The translations under genes and the position numbers were made by a program. A DNA stretch of 64,000 nucleotides from Stutzerimonas stutzeri (GTDB lineage Bacteria > Pseudomonadota > Gammaproteobacteria > Pseudomonadales > Pseudomonadaceae). Below are positions 26,685-35,276 of this stretch, in pieces. The notes beneath the pieces were generated by a model. That model was not told the DNA's origin and did not search any database. It worked only from the letters and a program-made list of their open reading frames with translations. The stretch's first letter is position 1. The number at the start of each line of letters is the position of its first letter. Where the stretch lies: positions 270,615 through 334,614 of the forward strand of contig DDVX01000019.1 in assembly GCA_002345575.1 (NCBI GenBank), written 5' to 3'.

Positions 26685-27791
26685 ATGACGATTACGCATA
26701 CCAACCGCTGGCTTTGGCTGGCGGCACTCGTGTTGCTGGGCTGGTTGGTCTATCAGCTATCCCCAATCCTTTCACCATTTCTGGTAGGCATCCTGCTGGC
26801 CTATCTGGGTGACCCGCTAGTGGATCGCCTGGAGCGCAGGAAGCTCTCCCGCACCTGGGGCGTGATTGTGGTGTTCGCGCTGTTTACCTTGCTGTGCATG
26901 TTGCTGCTGTTGGTGCTGTTGCCCATGCTCGGCAAGCAGTTGATGCATTTATACGCGCTGGCACCCCAGGGGCTCGACTGGTTGCAGGTTACGGCGTTGC
27001 CCTGGGCGCAGGCACAGTTCGGCCTTGAGGAGGACTTCTGGCGTCTCGATCAGCTCAAGAGTGCATTCACCGCCAACCTGGGTAGCACCAAGGATGTGCT
27101 CGCAATGGTGATCAGTCAGGCAACTGCCTCGAGCCTGGCTCTGCTGGCCTGGCTGGCAAATCTGTTGCTGGTGCCGGTGGTGTGCTTCTACCTATTGCGT
27201 GACTGGGATCTGATCATGGCCAAGCTGCGTGGCCTGCTGCCACGCCGGCGCGAGCAGACCATCATGCTCCTAATGCGCGAATGCCACGAGGTGATCGGCG
27301 CCTTCCTGCGCGGCCAGCTGTTGGTGATGCTGGCGTTGGCTGTCGTGTATTCCGTAGGCCTGATGCTGGTAGGCATCGATCTGGGGTTATTGATCGGCGT
27401 GCTGGCAGGGCTCGCCAGCATCGTGCCCTATATGGGCTTTGTGGTCGGCATCGGTGCGGCAATCGTGGCTGTGCTGTTCCAGTTCGGCCTCGATCCTTAC
27501 CCTTTGCTTGGTGTAGCTGCGGTGTTCACGGTGGGGCAGATGCTTGAAGGCATGCTATTGACACCCCTGCTGGTGGGCGACCGGATCGGCCTGCATCCCG
27601 TGGCGGTGATCTTCGCGATACTGGCCGGAGGGCAGCTGTTCGGCTTCGCTGGGGTTTTGCTGGCGTTGCCAGTAGCGGCAGTGATCATGGTTCTGCTGCG
27701 ACATGTGCATGATCTCTATAAACTCTCCGACCTTTACGCCGAGCCCGTTGCCGAGCCGCCCGTACCGATCGAACTGCCAAGTCAGCCATGA
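26685..27791 (+). CDS. AI-2E family transporter / PerM-like permease
   Basis: A 368-residue inner-membrane protein with about eight hydrophobic helices, beginning at LWLAALVLLGWLVYQLSPILSPFLVGILLAYL. The PerM/AI-2E exporter domain is recognisable by VPVVCFYLLRDWD and the C-terminal block GVLAGLASIVPYMGF...GQMLEGMLLTPLLVGDRIGLHPVAVIFAILAGG. Family members export signalling or small molecules, but the substrate here is not known. ATG 26685 is the first codon before the transmembrane segments. Its stop overlaps the hda ATG (ATGA). Confidence 0.88.
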   Translation: MTITHTNRWLWLAALVLLGWLVYQLSPILSPFLVGILLAYLGDPLVDRLERRKLSRTWGVIVVFALFTLLCMLLLLVLLPMLGKQLMHLYALAPQGLDWLQVTALPWAQAQFGLEEDFWRLDQLKSAFTANLGSTKDVLAMVISQATASSLALLAWLANLLLVPVVCFYLLRDWDLIMAKLRGLLPRRREQTIMLLMRECHEVIGAFLRGQLLVMLALAVVYSVGLMLVGIDLGLLIGVLAGLASIVPYMGFVVGIGAAIVAVLFQFGLDPYPLLGVAAVFTVGQMLEGMLLTPLLVGDRIGLHPVAVIFAILAGGQLFGFAGVLLALPVAAVIMVLLRHVHDLYKLSDLYAEPVAEPPVPIELPSQP

Positions 27792-28492
27792 AACCTATTC
27801 AGCTTCCCCTGGGCATCCGTCTTCGTGACGATGCCACCTTCGCCAACTTCTATCCGGGCGCCAATGCTGCGGCGATGGGCTATGTGGAGCGCATCTGTTC
27901 ACCGCAAGCAGGCTGGTCGGACGAGTTGGTCTACCTTTGGGGCAACCTCGGAGTAGGGCGCAGTCACCTGCTGCAGGCAGCCTGTCTGCGGGTCGAGCAG
28001 CGCGGTGAGCGGGCGGTCTATTTGCCGCTAGCCGATGTGGCTGAGTACGGTCCGGCTCTGCTGGACAGCCTTGAGCAGTGCGAGCTGGTCTGTTTGGATG
28101 ACCTGGATGCGGTCGCCGGTGATTCGCGTTGGGAAGAGGCGCTGTTCCATCTATTCAACCGCCTGCGTGACGCCGGGCGCCGTCTGTTGCTTGCGGCAGA
28201 CGCTTCACCGCGCGAGATCGCCGTGCAGCTGCCCGATCTCAAGTCCCGGCTGAGCCTGTCACTGGTGTTCCAGTTGCAGCAGCTTTCCGACGAGGACAAG
28301 CTGCGTGCGCTGCAGCTACGTGCATCGCGCCGAGGTCTGAACCTGCCAGATGATGTGGGCCGTTTCATCCTCACACGCGGCTCTCGAAGCATGAATGCAT
28401 TGTTCGAACTGCTCGACCGCCTTGATCAAGCCTCACTGCAGGCCCAGCGCAAACTGACCATTCCCTTCCTCAAGGAAACGCTCGGCTGGTAG
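27788..28492 (+). CDS. hda: DnaA regulatory inactivator Hda
   Basis: A 234-residue AAA+ protein related to DnaA domain III. It stimulates ATP hydrolysis by DnaA at the beta-clamp and so prevents over-initiation. The N-terminal clamp-binding motif QLPLGI (5-10) is present. It is followed by a degenerate P-loop GNLGVGRSHLL (the Lys is replaced by Arg), Walker B LVCLDDLDAV and the C-terminal SRSMNALFELLDRLD sensor II region. The ATGA overlap with the permease gene implies coupled translation. It is close to Pseudomonas Hda in length. Confidence 0.94.
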   Translation: MKPIQLPLGIRLRDDATFANFYPGANAAAMGYVERICSPQAGWSDELVYLWGNLGVGRSHLLQAACLRVEQRGERAVYLPLADVAEYGPALLDSLEQCELVCLDDLDAVAGDSRWEEALFHLFNRLRDAGRRLLLAADASPREIAVQLPDLKSRLSLSLVFQLQQLSDEDKLRALQLRASRRGLNLPDDVGRFILTRGSRSMNALFELLDRLDQASLQAQRKLTIPFLKETLGW

Positions 28493-28601
28493 CTCGGGTT
28501 GAGCGAAATTAACCGCTATCCCTCGCTTCCGCAGGTTGATGGCAGGAGTGCCAAGCCGCTTATAGATTCTTTTCGCCATGGCGTGATAACCATGGGGCAA
28601 C

Positions 28602-28630
28602 AAAAAAGGGTCCCGAAAGGGACCCTTTTT
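28602..28630. terminator. bidirectional intrinsic terminator between hda and CoA-transferase
   Basis: AAAAAAGGGTCCC-GAAA-GGGACCCTTTTT is a perfect stem with a GAAA tetraloop and flanking A and T runs. It ends the hda transcript and the convergent CoA-transferase transcript. Confidence 0.92.
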
Positions 28631-28649
28631 CAGTTACCGGCAGAGCCGA

Positions 28650-30161
28650 TTACTTGTTCAGATGCATGGTGCCATGCTCAGCCAGGTTGGCGTGCCAGGA
28701 GAAGGCTTTTTCCAGAACGTGCGGGGTGTGACCGCCGCGCGCCTTGGCCTCTTCCAGGTAGTCATAGGCCTGCTGTTTGTAATCGGGATGCACGCAATTT
28801 TCGATGATGCGCTGTGCAGCTTCGATGGGTGCAAGCCCGCGCAGGTCAGCAAAACCCTGCTCGGTGATGATGCAGTCGACATCATGGTTGGTGTGGTCGA
28901 CGTGGGTCACGAAAGGCACGATCGAGGAAATCTTGCCTTGCTTGGCCGTCGAGGGGGTCACGAAGATGCTGATACGGGCGTTACGAGCGAAGTCACCCGA
29001 GCCACCGATACCGTTCATCATGTGTGTGCCGCTGACGTGAGTGGAGTTGACGTTGCCGTAAATGTCCACTTCCAGGGCGGTGTTGAAAGAGATGATGCCC
29101 AGGCGGCGGATGACCTCAGGATGGTTGGAGATTTCCTGCGGGCGGAACACCACTTTGCCGGCGTACTTGGCCATGTCGGAAGCCAGGTTGTCAACGCGCT
29201 TCTTGGATAGCGAGAAGGCAGTACCTGCAGCGAACTTCACTACGCCAGCATCGATCAGGTCGAAAACGCCGTCTTGCAGTACTTCCGAGGCCACCACTAG
29301 GTCCTTGAACTCAGAAGTGCGCATGCCGTTCAGTACAGCGTTGGCTACGGAGCCTACGCCGGACTGCAGCGGAGCCAGGCTATTGGTCAGGCGGCCGGCC
29401 TTCACTTCTTCGCGCAGGAAGTCGAGTAGGTTGTCGGCGATCTGCTGGGTTTCCTCGTTGGGCTCGAACAGTGGCGATGGGATGTCCGGTTGGCTGGACA
29501 GCACGATGCCACGAACCTTGGCCGGATCGACCTGGATGCCTACGGTGCCGATGCGGGTGCTGATGTCGTAGACGGGAATATCTTTACGTGCATTTTCGCC
29601 AGCAGGCCCAGGCACATAGATATCGTGCATGCCTTCGTACTCGCGCGGAGCAGAAGTGTTGAGCTCGATGATTACGTGTTTGGCAGTCTGTACGAAGATT
29701 GGCGAGTTACCTACGGAACCAGTCGGGATGATCTGGCCGTCTTCGGTGATGGCTGCCGCTTCGATGATTGCGTAGTCGACCTGAGGCAGGACGCCCTGGC
29801 GGATCAGTTCTGCCATGTGGGACAGATGCTGGTCGATGTAGAGGACTTCACCGGCGTTGATTTTCTTACGCTGAACCGGGTTGCCCTGATAAGGGATACG
29901 CTTGTTGATGATGCCGGCTTCAGCCATGGACTGGTCAGCAGCAGGGCCCATGGAGGCGCCGGTAAAGAGGTTGACCTTGAACTTCTCTTTTTGGCCACGC
30001 TCAGAGAGTGCTCGGGGGAACTCTTTTGGCTCACCGAACAGAGTGAAACCACTCATGCCCAGCGTCATGCCGTCTTCGATCCACGATGCTGCTTCTTCTG
30101 CGGAAACGACTTTATCCAGGAATGCAGCGTTGCGAATGTATTTCTTCAAATCCGTTGTCAT
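28650..30161 (-). CDS. acetyl-CoA hydrolase / succinyl-CoA:acetate CoA-transferase family
   Basis: A 503-residue class I CoA-transferase. The catalytic Glu lies in VVASEVLQDG (E293), at the same position as E294 of the Acetobacter enzyme AarC. Glycine-rich segments GSVGNSP, LQSGVGSVANAV and NGIGGSGDFARNA surround it. It probably exchanges CoA between succinyl-CoA and acetate or related acids. Sequence alone does not separate this from acetyl-CoA hydrolysis or propionate metabolism. The ATG starts MTTDLKKYIRN. A long (327-bp) upstream spacer precedes the next gene on the same strand. Confidence 0.9.
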   Translation of the reverse strand: MTTDLKKYIRNAAFLDKVVSAEEAASWIEDGMTLGMSGFTLFGEPKEFPRALSERGQKEKFKVNLFTGASMGPAADQSMAEAGIINKRIPYQGNPVQRKKINAGEVLYIDQHLSHMAELIRQGVLPQVDYAIIEAAAITEDGQIIPTGSVGNSPIFVQTAKHVIIELNTSAPREYEGMHDIYVPGPAGENARKDIPVYDISTRIGTVGIQVDPAKVRGIVLSSQPDIPSPLFEPNEETQQIADNLLDFLREEVKAGRLTNSLAPLQSGVGSVANAVLNGMRTSEFKDLVVASEVLQDGVFDLIDAGVVKFAAGTAFSLSKKRVDNLASDMAKYAGKVVFRPQEISNHPEVIRRLGIISFNTALEVDIYGNVNSTHVSGTHMMNGIGGSGDFARNARISIFVTPSTAKQGKISSIVPFVTHVDHTNHDVDCIITEQGFADLRGLAPIEAAQRIIENCVHPDYKQQAYDYLEEAKARGGHTPHVLEKAFSWHANLAEHGTMHLNK

Positions 30162-30488
30162 GAAGTCACCGTAGAATTCGTCTCATGAATGTCTGTCGAG
30201 TCCTGCACCCTTGATTGTTCAAGCATCCTGACGGGATCTGGGTGCAGCTGTCTTCCGCTCTGGAAGGCAAAAACTCAACTCTTTTACCACCCGGACCTCT
30301 AGAAGTCCATGCGGGTGCTTTGCCTGCAATCTTGCATTCCCCAGGGTCTATTCCCGTTTCGTCGAGTCACGAGGGAACGGGAGCAGGCCCTGCTTGCTCG
30401 CAACATTCTAGGGAGCCCTGCTTTTTTGGCTGTTATACGAAAGTCGATTGTTCAGATCGCTCTAAAGGCTTGGCTGGATGCCGGTCAA
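30162..30488. other. 327-bp spacer upstream of the CoA-transferase gene
   Basis: No ORF with coding character was found. A strong inverted element TTCCCGTT...AACGGGA (near 30351-30382) and other short GC-rich repeats could fold into a leader for the CoA-transferase transcript. No clear promoter was resolved. Confidence 0.3.
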
Positions 30489-30899
30489 TCAGCTCTCGCC
30501 AGCGGCTTTCCGCTCGTACTGGTAGCCCCAGCGGGTGTAAAGCAAGGCACTGATGAACAAGATCAGACTAATGGTGGCCTCCAGCCAACCATAGATCATT
30601 CGTGCCGGGTCGATGGCAGCAAGCACACCCTGGATAAAGTATAGATTGACTATGAAGCAGGTCCAGGCGTGCGCGCGCGGGCTGCCGGTAATCATTCCGG
30701 GGGCCACCAGCAATAGGGGAATCAGCTGAATGCCGACCACGACCCAAGTGCGTGCGCCGTAGAGTTCGGCAAAGGCCAGATTCCAGACCAGCAGTAACAG
30801 GGCTAGGCCAATAAAACTGGCCATTGCTATTGCGCGGCTAAGCTTAACCCGTGGCTTAAGCCATTCCAGAGCTGGCAGCGGCTTCTTCTTTCTAGCCAC
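30489..30899 (-). CDS. DUF2069 membrane protein
   Basis: A 136-residue protein with a basic N-terminus (ARKKKPLPALEWLKPRVKLS) and four predicted transmembrane helices: MASFIGLALLLLVWNLAF, TWVVVGIQLIPLLLVAPGM, AWTCFIVNLYFIQGVLAA and ATISLILFISALLYT. It matches the DUF2069 family. The start is chosen as GTG 30899, with GGAG about 8 bases upstream. The ATG at 30917 has no RBS. The start overlaps the wrbA stop by 8 bases, so it belongs to the arsC-wrbA-DUF2069 operon. The function is unknown. Confidence 0.85.
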   Translation of the reverse strand: MARKKKPLPALEWLKPRVKLSRAIAMASFIGLALLLLVWNLAFAELYGARTWVVVGIQLIPLLLVAPGMITGSPRAHAWTCFIVNLYFIQGVLAAIDPARMIYGWLEATISLILFISALLYTRWGYQYERKAAGES

Positions 30900-31497
30900 G
30901 TTTGTTCTCCAGCGCATTTGCAGTGCGGCCTAGGCGTTCGCCGAAGGCGCGACACAGGGCTAACTCATGCTCGTCCAGCGGGCGCTTGCCGTCTGCTCCG
31001 GCGAAGTGGCTTGGGCCGTATGGCGTACCGCCGCCGCTGGTTTCCAGCAGAGCATTTTCGCTATACGGCAGGCCCATCAGCAGCATGCCGTGATGCATCA
31101 GTGGCAGTAGCATGGAGAGCAGCGTGCTTTCCTGGCCGCCGTGCAGGCTGGCAGTGGAGGTGAAAGCGCCTGCCGGCTTGCCAACCAGCTCGCCGGTCAG
31201 CCATAGGCCGCTGGTGCCGTCGAGGAAGTATTTAAGTGGGGCGGCCATGTTGCCGAAACGGGTCGGACTGCCGAGTGCCAAGCCTGCGCAATTCTTCAGA
31301 TCATCAAGCGTCGCGTAGATAGCACCTTGTTCCGGAATGCTCGGCGCTACGGCCTCGCATTCGGTGGAAACGGCCGGCACCGTGCGCAGCCTTGCTTCGA
31401 GCCCGGCTTGCTCGACGCCTCTAGCTATCTGTCGGGCCATCTCCGCCGTGGCGCCGTGGCGGCTGTAGTAAAGCACCAGAATATAGGGCGCGCTCAT
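30892..31497 (-). CDS. wrbA: WrbA-type NAD(P)H:quinone oxidoreductase
   Basis: A 201-residue flavodoxin-fold protein. It has the FMN phosphate-binding loop YYSRHGATAEMA (10-21), GSPTRFGNMAAPLKYFLDGT, the quinone-binding FTSTASLHGGQESTLLSM segment and a C-terminal GQESTL/GTPYGPSHF region. WrbA proteins reduce quinones by two electrons, avoiding semiquinone radicals. The ATG overlaps the arsC stop as ATGA. It is part of the arsC-wrbA-DUF2069 operon, also seen in other pseudomonads. Confidence 0.94.
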   Translation of the reverse strand: MSAPYILVLYYSRHGATAEMARQIARGVEQAGLEARLRTVPAVSTECEAVAPSIPEQGAIYATLDDLKNCAGLALGSPTRFGNMAAPLKYFLDGTSGLWLTGELVGKPAGAFTSTASLHGGQESTLLSMLLPLMHHGMLLMGLPYSENALLETSGGGTPYGPSHFAGADGKRPLDEHELALCRAFGERLGRTANALENKRG

Positions 31498-31847
31498 GGC
31501 AGGATCTCCAGCACTTTTTCCGGTGGCCGGCCGATCACCGCCATATCGCCGGCAATCAGGATCGGTCGCTCGATAAGTCGGGGATGAGCAGCCATCGCTG
31601 CGATGAGTTGCGCATCGCTGAGTGCGGGGTCGGCCAGGTTGAGGCTGCGGTATTCCTCTTCGCCAGTCCGTAACAGCTGCCGCGGGGCGATGCCCAAACG
31701 GGTAAGGATCACCTGGAGTTCGTCAGCCGCAGGCGGTGTTTCCAGATAGAGGACGATGCTCGGTTGCAGGCCGCGCGCTTCGAGAAGTGCCAGGGCCTGG
31801 CGTGACTTCGAGCAGCGCGGATTGTGGTATAGGGTGAGGTCGGTCAT
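31494..31847 (-). CDS. arsC: arsenate reductase, glutaredoxin-coupled ArsC family
   Basis: A 117-residue ArsC/Spx-fold protein with the single active-site Cys12 in LYHNPRCSKSRQAL and the conserved RPIL segment near residue 95. It uses glutathione and glutaredoxin to reduce arsenate to arsenite. In the absence of an arsenite pump or arsR next to it, the gene may have a more general redox role. It is the first gene of the three-gene operon, with the next ORF (yihY) on the opposite strand. The ATG at 31847 follows a G-rich upstream sequence. Confidence 0.92.
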   Translation of the reverse strand: MTDLTLYHNPRCSKSRQALALLEARGLQPSIVLYLETPPAADELQVILTRLGIAPRQLLRTGEEEYRSLNLADPALSDAQLIAAMAAHPRLIERPILIAGDMAVIGRPPEKVLEILP

Positions 31848-31985
31848 TTGGCTGGCTTAGGATTCCGAGGTTGCTTCGTGTCTGTGTAGTTGGCCATTCT
31901 ACCCCTCAATCTGGTGATGCTTGAAAGGTCAGGGTCTGCGCTGCGTTGTCAAAGGCGTAAATAGGGGAACTATCCAGGAGACGGA

Positions 31986-33242
31986 ATGCAGCAACGGATC
32001 AACGATTTCATCGAATTCTGCCGTTTTCTGGTGCAGCGCTTTCTCGCTGATAACGGGCCGCAGAGCGCGGCCGCACTGACCTATACCACTTTGTTCGCGG
32101 TGGTGCCGTTGATGACTGTCACCTTTGCCATGCTGTCGGCCATCCCGGCATTTCATGGTGTAGGCGAGCAGATCCAGATGTACATTTTCAACAATTTCAT
32201 TCCCTCGACGGGGGCAACCATTCAGCAATACCTGGTTGCCTTTACCACTCAGGCACGGCAGCTGACCTGGTTTGGGGTGGGCTTTCTGATGGCCACAGCG
32301 CTGATGATGATGCTGACCATTGAGAAGGCCTTCAACCTTATCTGGCGTGTACGCCAGCCGCGTCGGGGTATGTCGAGCTTCCTCTTGTACTGGGCGATTC
32401 TCAGCCTTGGTCCGCTTCTGCTCGGGGCGGGTTTCGCGATGAGTACCTATATAGCCTCGTTGTCGCTGCTGTCCGGCCCCTATGCGCTGCTCGGCGCTGG
32501 CACCATGCTCAAGGCGATGCCGCTGCTCCTGAGCATTGCCGCATTTACGCTGATTTATGCTGCGGTGCCCAATACCCGTGTGCCGCTGCGCCATGCGCTG
32601 GCTGGCGGCCTATTCACCTCGGTATTGTTCGAAGCTGCCAAGCAGGGATTTGGCCTGTACGTCAGTTACTTTCCCAGCTATCAGCTGATCTACGGTGCCT
32701 TCGCCGCGGTGCCGCTGTTCCTGCTCTGGATCTACCTGTCGTGGATGATCGTGCTGTTCGGCGCCGAACTGGTCTGTGGTCTGTCGTCTTCGCAGCAGTG
32801 GCGGCGACAGCCTGCGCCTCGCTTGCTGGTGATGCTGGCGCTGCTGAGGATTTTCTTCCAGCATCAGCAGGCGGGGCGCGAAGTGCGGCTCGCTGATGCC
32901 CATCGCAACGGCTGGATGCTGCCCGAGGATGAATGGGACGAGATATTGGAATTCTTCGAGCGCGAACACCTGGTCTGTCGCACGGGTGCGGCTGGCTGGG
33001 TCATGTCTCGAGATTTGCATCATTACAGCTTTGATCAGCTGCTGAGGAGTAATCCGTGGCCAGTTTCGGATTTGCAGGCGCTGCCCGAGCAGGTAGACGA
33101 ACCCTGGTATCCGGCCTTGCGTCAGGCGCTGGAGGCTTTACAGGAAGAGCGCTCAAAACTGTTCGAAGGTAGTGTTGCCGTCTGGCTACAGGCTGAGCCA
33201 GCAGTTGAACCTGAGTTTGATAGCGCGAGGAGTCAAGAATGA
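31986..33242 (+). CDS. YihY/BrkB family inner-membrane protein
   Basis: A 418-residue protein with six predicted transmembrane helices in the first 290 residues (for example TTLFAVVPLMTVTFAMLSAI) and a cytosolic C-terminal extension of about 130 residues. The conserved YihY motif region ALTYTTLFAVVPL is present. The old name ribonuclease BN for the family is incorrect, and the function is unsettled. The start ATG is preceded by CAGGAGACGGA. The C-terminal tail (winged-helix-like ADAHRNGWMLPEDEWDEILEFF) is longer than in minimal members. It overlaps the following lipoprotein gene by 4 bases. Confidence 0.9.
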   Translation: MQQRINDFIEFCRFLVQRFLADNGPQSAAALTYTTLFAVVPLMTVTFAMLSAIPAFHGVGEQIQMYIFNNFIPSTGATIQQYLVAFTTQARQLTWFGVGFLMATALMMMLTIEKAFNLIWRVRQPRRGMSSFLLYWAILSLGPLLLGAGFAMSTYIASLSLLSGPYALLGAGTMLKAMPLLLSIAAFTLIYAAVPNTRVPLRHALAGGLFTSVLFEAAKQGFGLYVSYFPSYQLIYGAFAAVPLFLLWIYLSWMIVLFGAELVCGLSSSQQWRRQPAPRLLVMLALLRIFFQHQQAGREVRLADAHRNGWMLPEDEWDEILEFFEREHLVCRTGAAGWVMSRDLHHYSFDQLLRSNPWPVSDLQALPEQVDEPWYPALRQALEALQEERSKLFEGSVAVWLQAEPAVEPEFDSARSQE

Positions 33243-33694
33243 GCAAGAAATCCCTAATGGGACTCGGTCTGTTGGCCTGCCTGGCGCTGGCCGGTTGCAG
33301 TGAGGACTGGGGGCTGGACCAGCACGGGGCGCAGGTGACTTCGCAGCAACTCGACGGGCAATGGCTGGTGATCAATTACTGGGCGGAGTGGTGCGGCCCG
33401 TGCCGCACCGAGATTCCCGAATTGAATGCACTGGATGATGCACACGGCGACATCACCGTGCTGGGTGTCAATTTTGACGGACTGCAAGGGGAGGAGCTGG
33501 CGGCGGCGTCGACTGATCTGGGGATCGAATTCCGTGTGCTCAGCCTTGACCCTGCGGAGCGCCTGGATCTGCCGCGTAGCGCGGTACTGCCGGTGACCTA
33601 TCTGATCGACACCGAAGGGAAGGTGCGTCAGCAGTTGGTAGGTGAGCAGACCCTTGAAGGGCTGCAGGAGCAACTGGCGCAGCTGGGAAGGTAA
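33239..33694 (+). CDS. thioredoxin-like (TlpA/ResA-type) lipoprotein
   Basis: A 151-residue exported protein. MSKKSLMGLGLLACLALAGC is a lipoprotein signal with Cys20 as the lipidation site. The mature domain has the thioredoxin active site WAEWCGPC (48-55) and cis-Pro region VLPVTYLI. TlpA-type proteins act as periplasmic thiol-disulphide reductases for cytochrome c maturation or oxidative folding. A lipid anchor instead of a membrane helix is characteristic of this subgroup. The ATGA overlap with yihY implies translational coupling. Confidence 0.9.
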   Translation: MSKKSLMGLGLLACLALAGCSEDWGLDQHGAQVTSQQLDGQWLVINYWAEWCGPCRTEIPELNALDDAHGDITVLGVNFDGLQGEELAAASTDLGIEFRVLSLDPAERLDLPRSAVLPVTYLIDTEGKVRQQLVGEQTLEGLQEQLAQLGR

Positions 33695-33736
33695 GTCCAC
33701 GGTGGTCTTGTTCACAGGCCATGTCTGTAAGACCTT

Positions 33737-34312
33737 TTACGGCTTCACGTACCAGAAGTCCTGCCAGAAGCCGATGACCTTGTTTGGGTAGCGGGTCTGG
33801 CCGAGGCTGCCGTTGTAGCGGGCGAGGGCGCGGTTGATATCACCGTTTTCGCGTTTGAGGTAGTAGCTGAGAATGGTGCAGCCGTAGCGAAGATTGGTCG
33901 CATTGTCGGTGAGGTTGTCCTGCGGGCGGCCGAGCTCGGCTTTCCAGAAGGGCATGACCTGCATCATGCCTTGCGCGCCCACGCTGGAAATGGCGAAGCG
34001 ATCAAAATGACTTTCGGCATGAATCAGTGCCAGCACCAGTTCGGGCCTGAGTCCGGCCTTGCTGGCTTCCTGATGAACCAGGCGCAACACGGAAAGGCGT
34101 TCCTGGGGATCAGGTAGATAGCGCTTGAGCCGAGTGGACATGTCTACCAGCCAGACTTCGGCATCGAAGCGATCCTGGAAGCTTTCAGCCTCGGCAACGG
34201 TTTTCTGTAGCAGGTCGCGCAGTTCAGGCTCCGGCGCCTGGCGAAGATTCCCCGAAGCCGGCAGCACGAGCGCAATCAGCAGTACCGAAAGACAGACGCG
34301 CAGCCTCATCAT
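33737..34312 (-). CDS. lytic transglycosylase, SLT-domain
   Basis: A 191-residue protein with an N-terminal hydrophobic signal segment (MRLRVCLSVLLIALVLPASG). A lytic transglycosylase SLT domain follows: catalytic Glu100 in ALIHAESHFDRFA, then the GAQGMMQVMPFW motif and the ALARYNGS block. It cleaves peptidoglycan to 1,6-anhydromuropeptides. It is shorter than most Slt/MltE enzymes and lacks a separate N-terminal doughnut domain. It lies 2 bp after the lipoprotein gene and both follow proS, forming a likely operon. Confidence 0.9.
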   Translation of the reverse strand: MMRLRVCLSVLLIALVLPASGNLRQAPEPELRDLLQKTVAEAESFQDRFDAEVWLVDMSTRLKRYLPDPQERLSVLRLVHQEASKAGLRPELVLALIHAESHFDRFAISSVGAQGMMQVMPFWKAELGRPQDNLTDNATNLRYGCTILSYYLKRENGDINRALARYNGSLGQTRYPNKVIGFWQDFWYVKP

Positions 34313-34314
34313 GC

Positions 34315-35268
34315 TCAGTCATCTTCGCCAGGATCGCTGGCTTGGCGACCGGCCTCATCCAGCAGACTGCGCAGAAACGCCTGCTGCAGCTCTGGATCGT
34401 TGCGCGTCAGCTCCACCAGGCTCTGTTCGAGTTCACTGGCTTCTTCTTCCAGCCCCAGTTCCGAAAGTCGCTTGACGCGGTGCGCCCACTGGCTCACATC
34501 GCCACCTTCGAGGTCATCGAAAATCAGCTCGTGGGCTTCCAGAAGCTTGCCACGCAGGTTGCGGCTGACCAGAAGGGTGGCATCAGCGCGCGTGGAGTCT
34601 TGTGGGTCTTCGACCTGCAGCAGCAGTTTGCCGACCAAGCTGATGTCCTGCTCAGCGAAAGGGCCATCGAGTAGGTTCAGGCGCAACACGCCGTTGCGAT
34701 CAGTGTTCAGCTCATGCACCTCAGTGCCGGCCGTGACCCGTACCGGGCGCTCGGCCCAAGGCAAACTGGAGTATTCCAGCCGTGCTTCCTGGCGCTGTTC
34801 TTCCAGGCTGGCCAGGTTTTGTTGCGAGCGGCCATTGGACTCAACGTTGATAAAGGGGTTGAGCCCAGCAAAGCCGTAATTGATCCAGTCACGGGTAGCG
34901 CTTTCCGGCAGCTTGCCGAGCATGACCACGTTGAGCACATTGGCGCCCACGCCAGCGACCACTGCCACGGCGCCCAGCGGGATTTCGTAAAGCTTGCGCC
35001 ATGCCTGATACGGCGTGTAACGGTCGTATCGGCGGGTCACCTCGATATCAGTGACTTCCCAGGTTTTTTGATCGACCACGCGGATGCGTCGCTGCGGCAG
35101 TTCCAGCAGGGGCTCGCCAAGTTCGATGCGCAGGCTGTGATCGAGCAAGTTGCGCTCGGTGCGAGCCTCATGCTCGCTACGTTGCGGTAGCTGGTTGGCG
35201 CAGCCGCCAAGCAGAAGCGCCACGCATAGCGTGGCGCTGGTTGAAGCAAGAATACTTCGGTTGAGCAT
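34315..35268 (-). CDS. putative lipoprotein of unknown function in proS operon
   Basis: A 317-residue lipoprotein: MLNRSILASTSATLCVALLLGGC is a signal with lipobox LLGGC and Cys23. The mature part contains a charged N-terminal section, a hydrophobic stretch (IPLGAVAVVAGVGANVLNVVML, about 97-118) that may be a membrane or membrane-associated helix, beta-rich central segments (WAERPVRVTAGTEVHELNTD) and an acidic, Leu-rich C-terminal helix region ending GRQASDPGEDD. I recognise no domain. The gene sits 8 bp after proS and 2 bp before the transglycosylase, so an envelope role is suggested by context only. Confidence 0.7.
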   Translation of the reverse strand: MLNRSILASTSATLCVALLLGGCANQLPQRSEHEARTERNLLDHSLRIELGEPLLELPQRRIRVVDQKTWEVTDIEVTRRYDRYTPYQAWRKLYEIPLGAVAVVAGVGANVLNVVMLGKLPESATRDWINYGFAGLNPFINVESNGRSQQNLASLEEQRQEARLEYSSLPWAERPVRVTAGTEVHELNTDRNGVLRLNLLDGPFAEQDISLVGKLLLQVEDPQDSTRADATLLVSRNLRGKLLEAHELIFDDLEGGDVSQWAHRVKRLSELGLEEEASELEQSLVELTRNDPELQQAFLRSLLDEAGRQASDPGEDD

Positions 35269-35276
35269 GATGTCCG

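Noticed and set aside
28499..28807. 102-aa ORF after hda
   Set aside because: It crosses a strong bidirectional terminator and the CoA-transferase 3' end, with no RBS.
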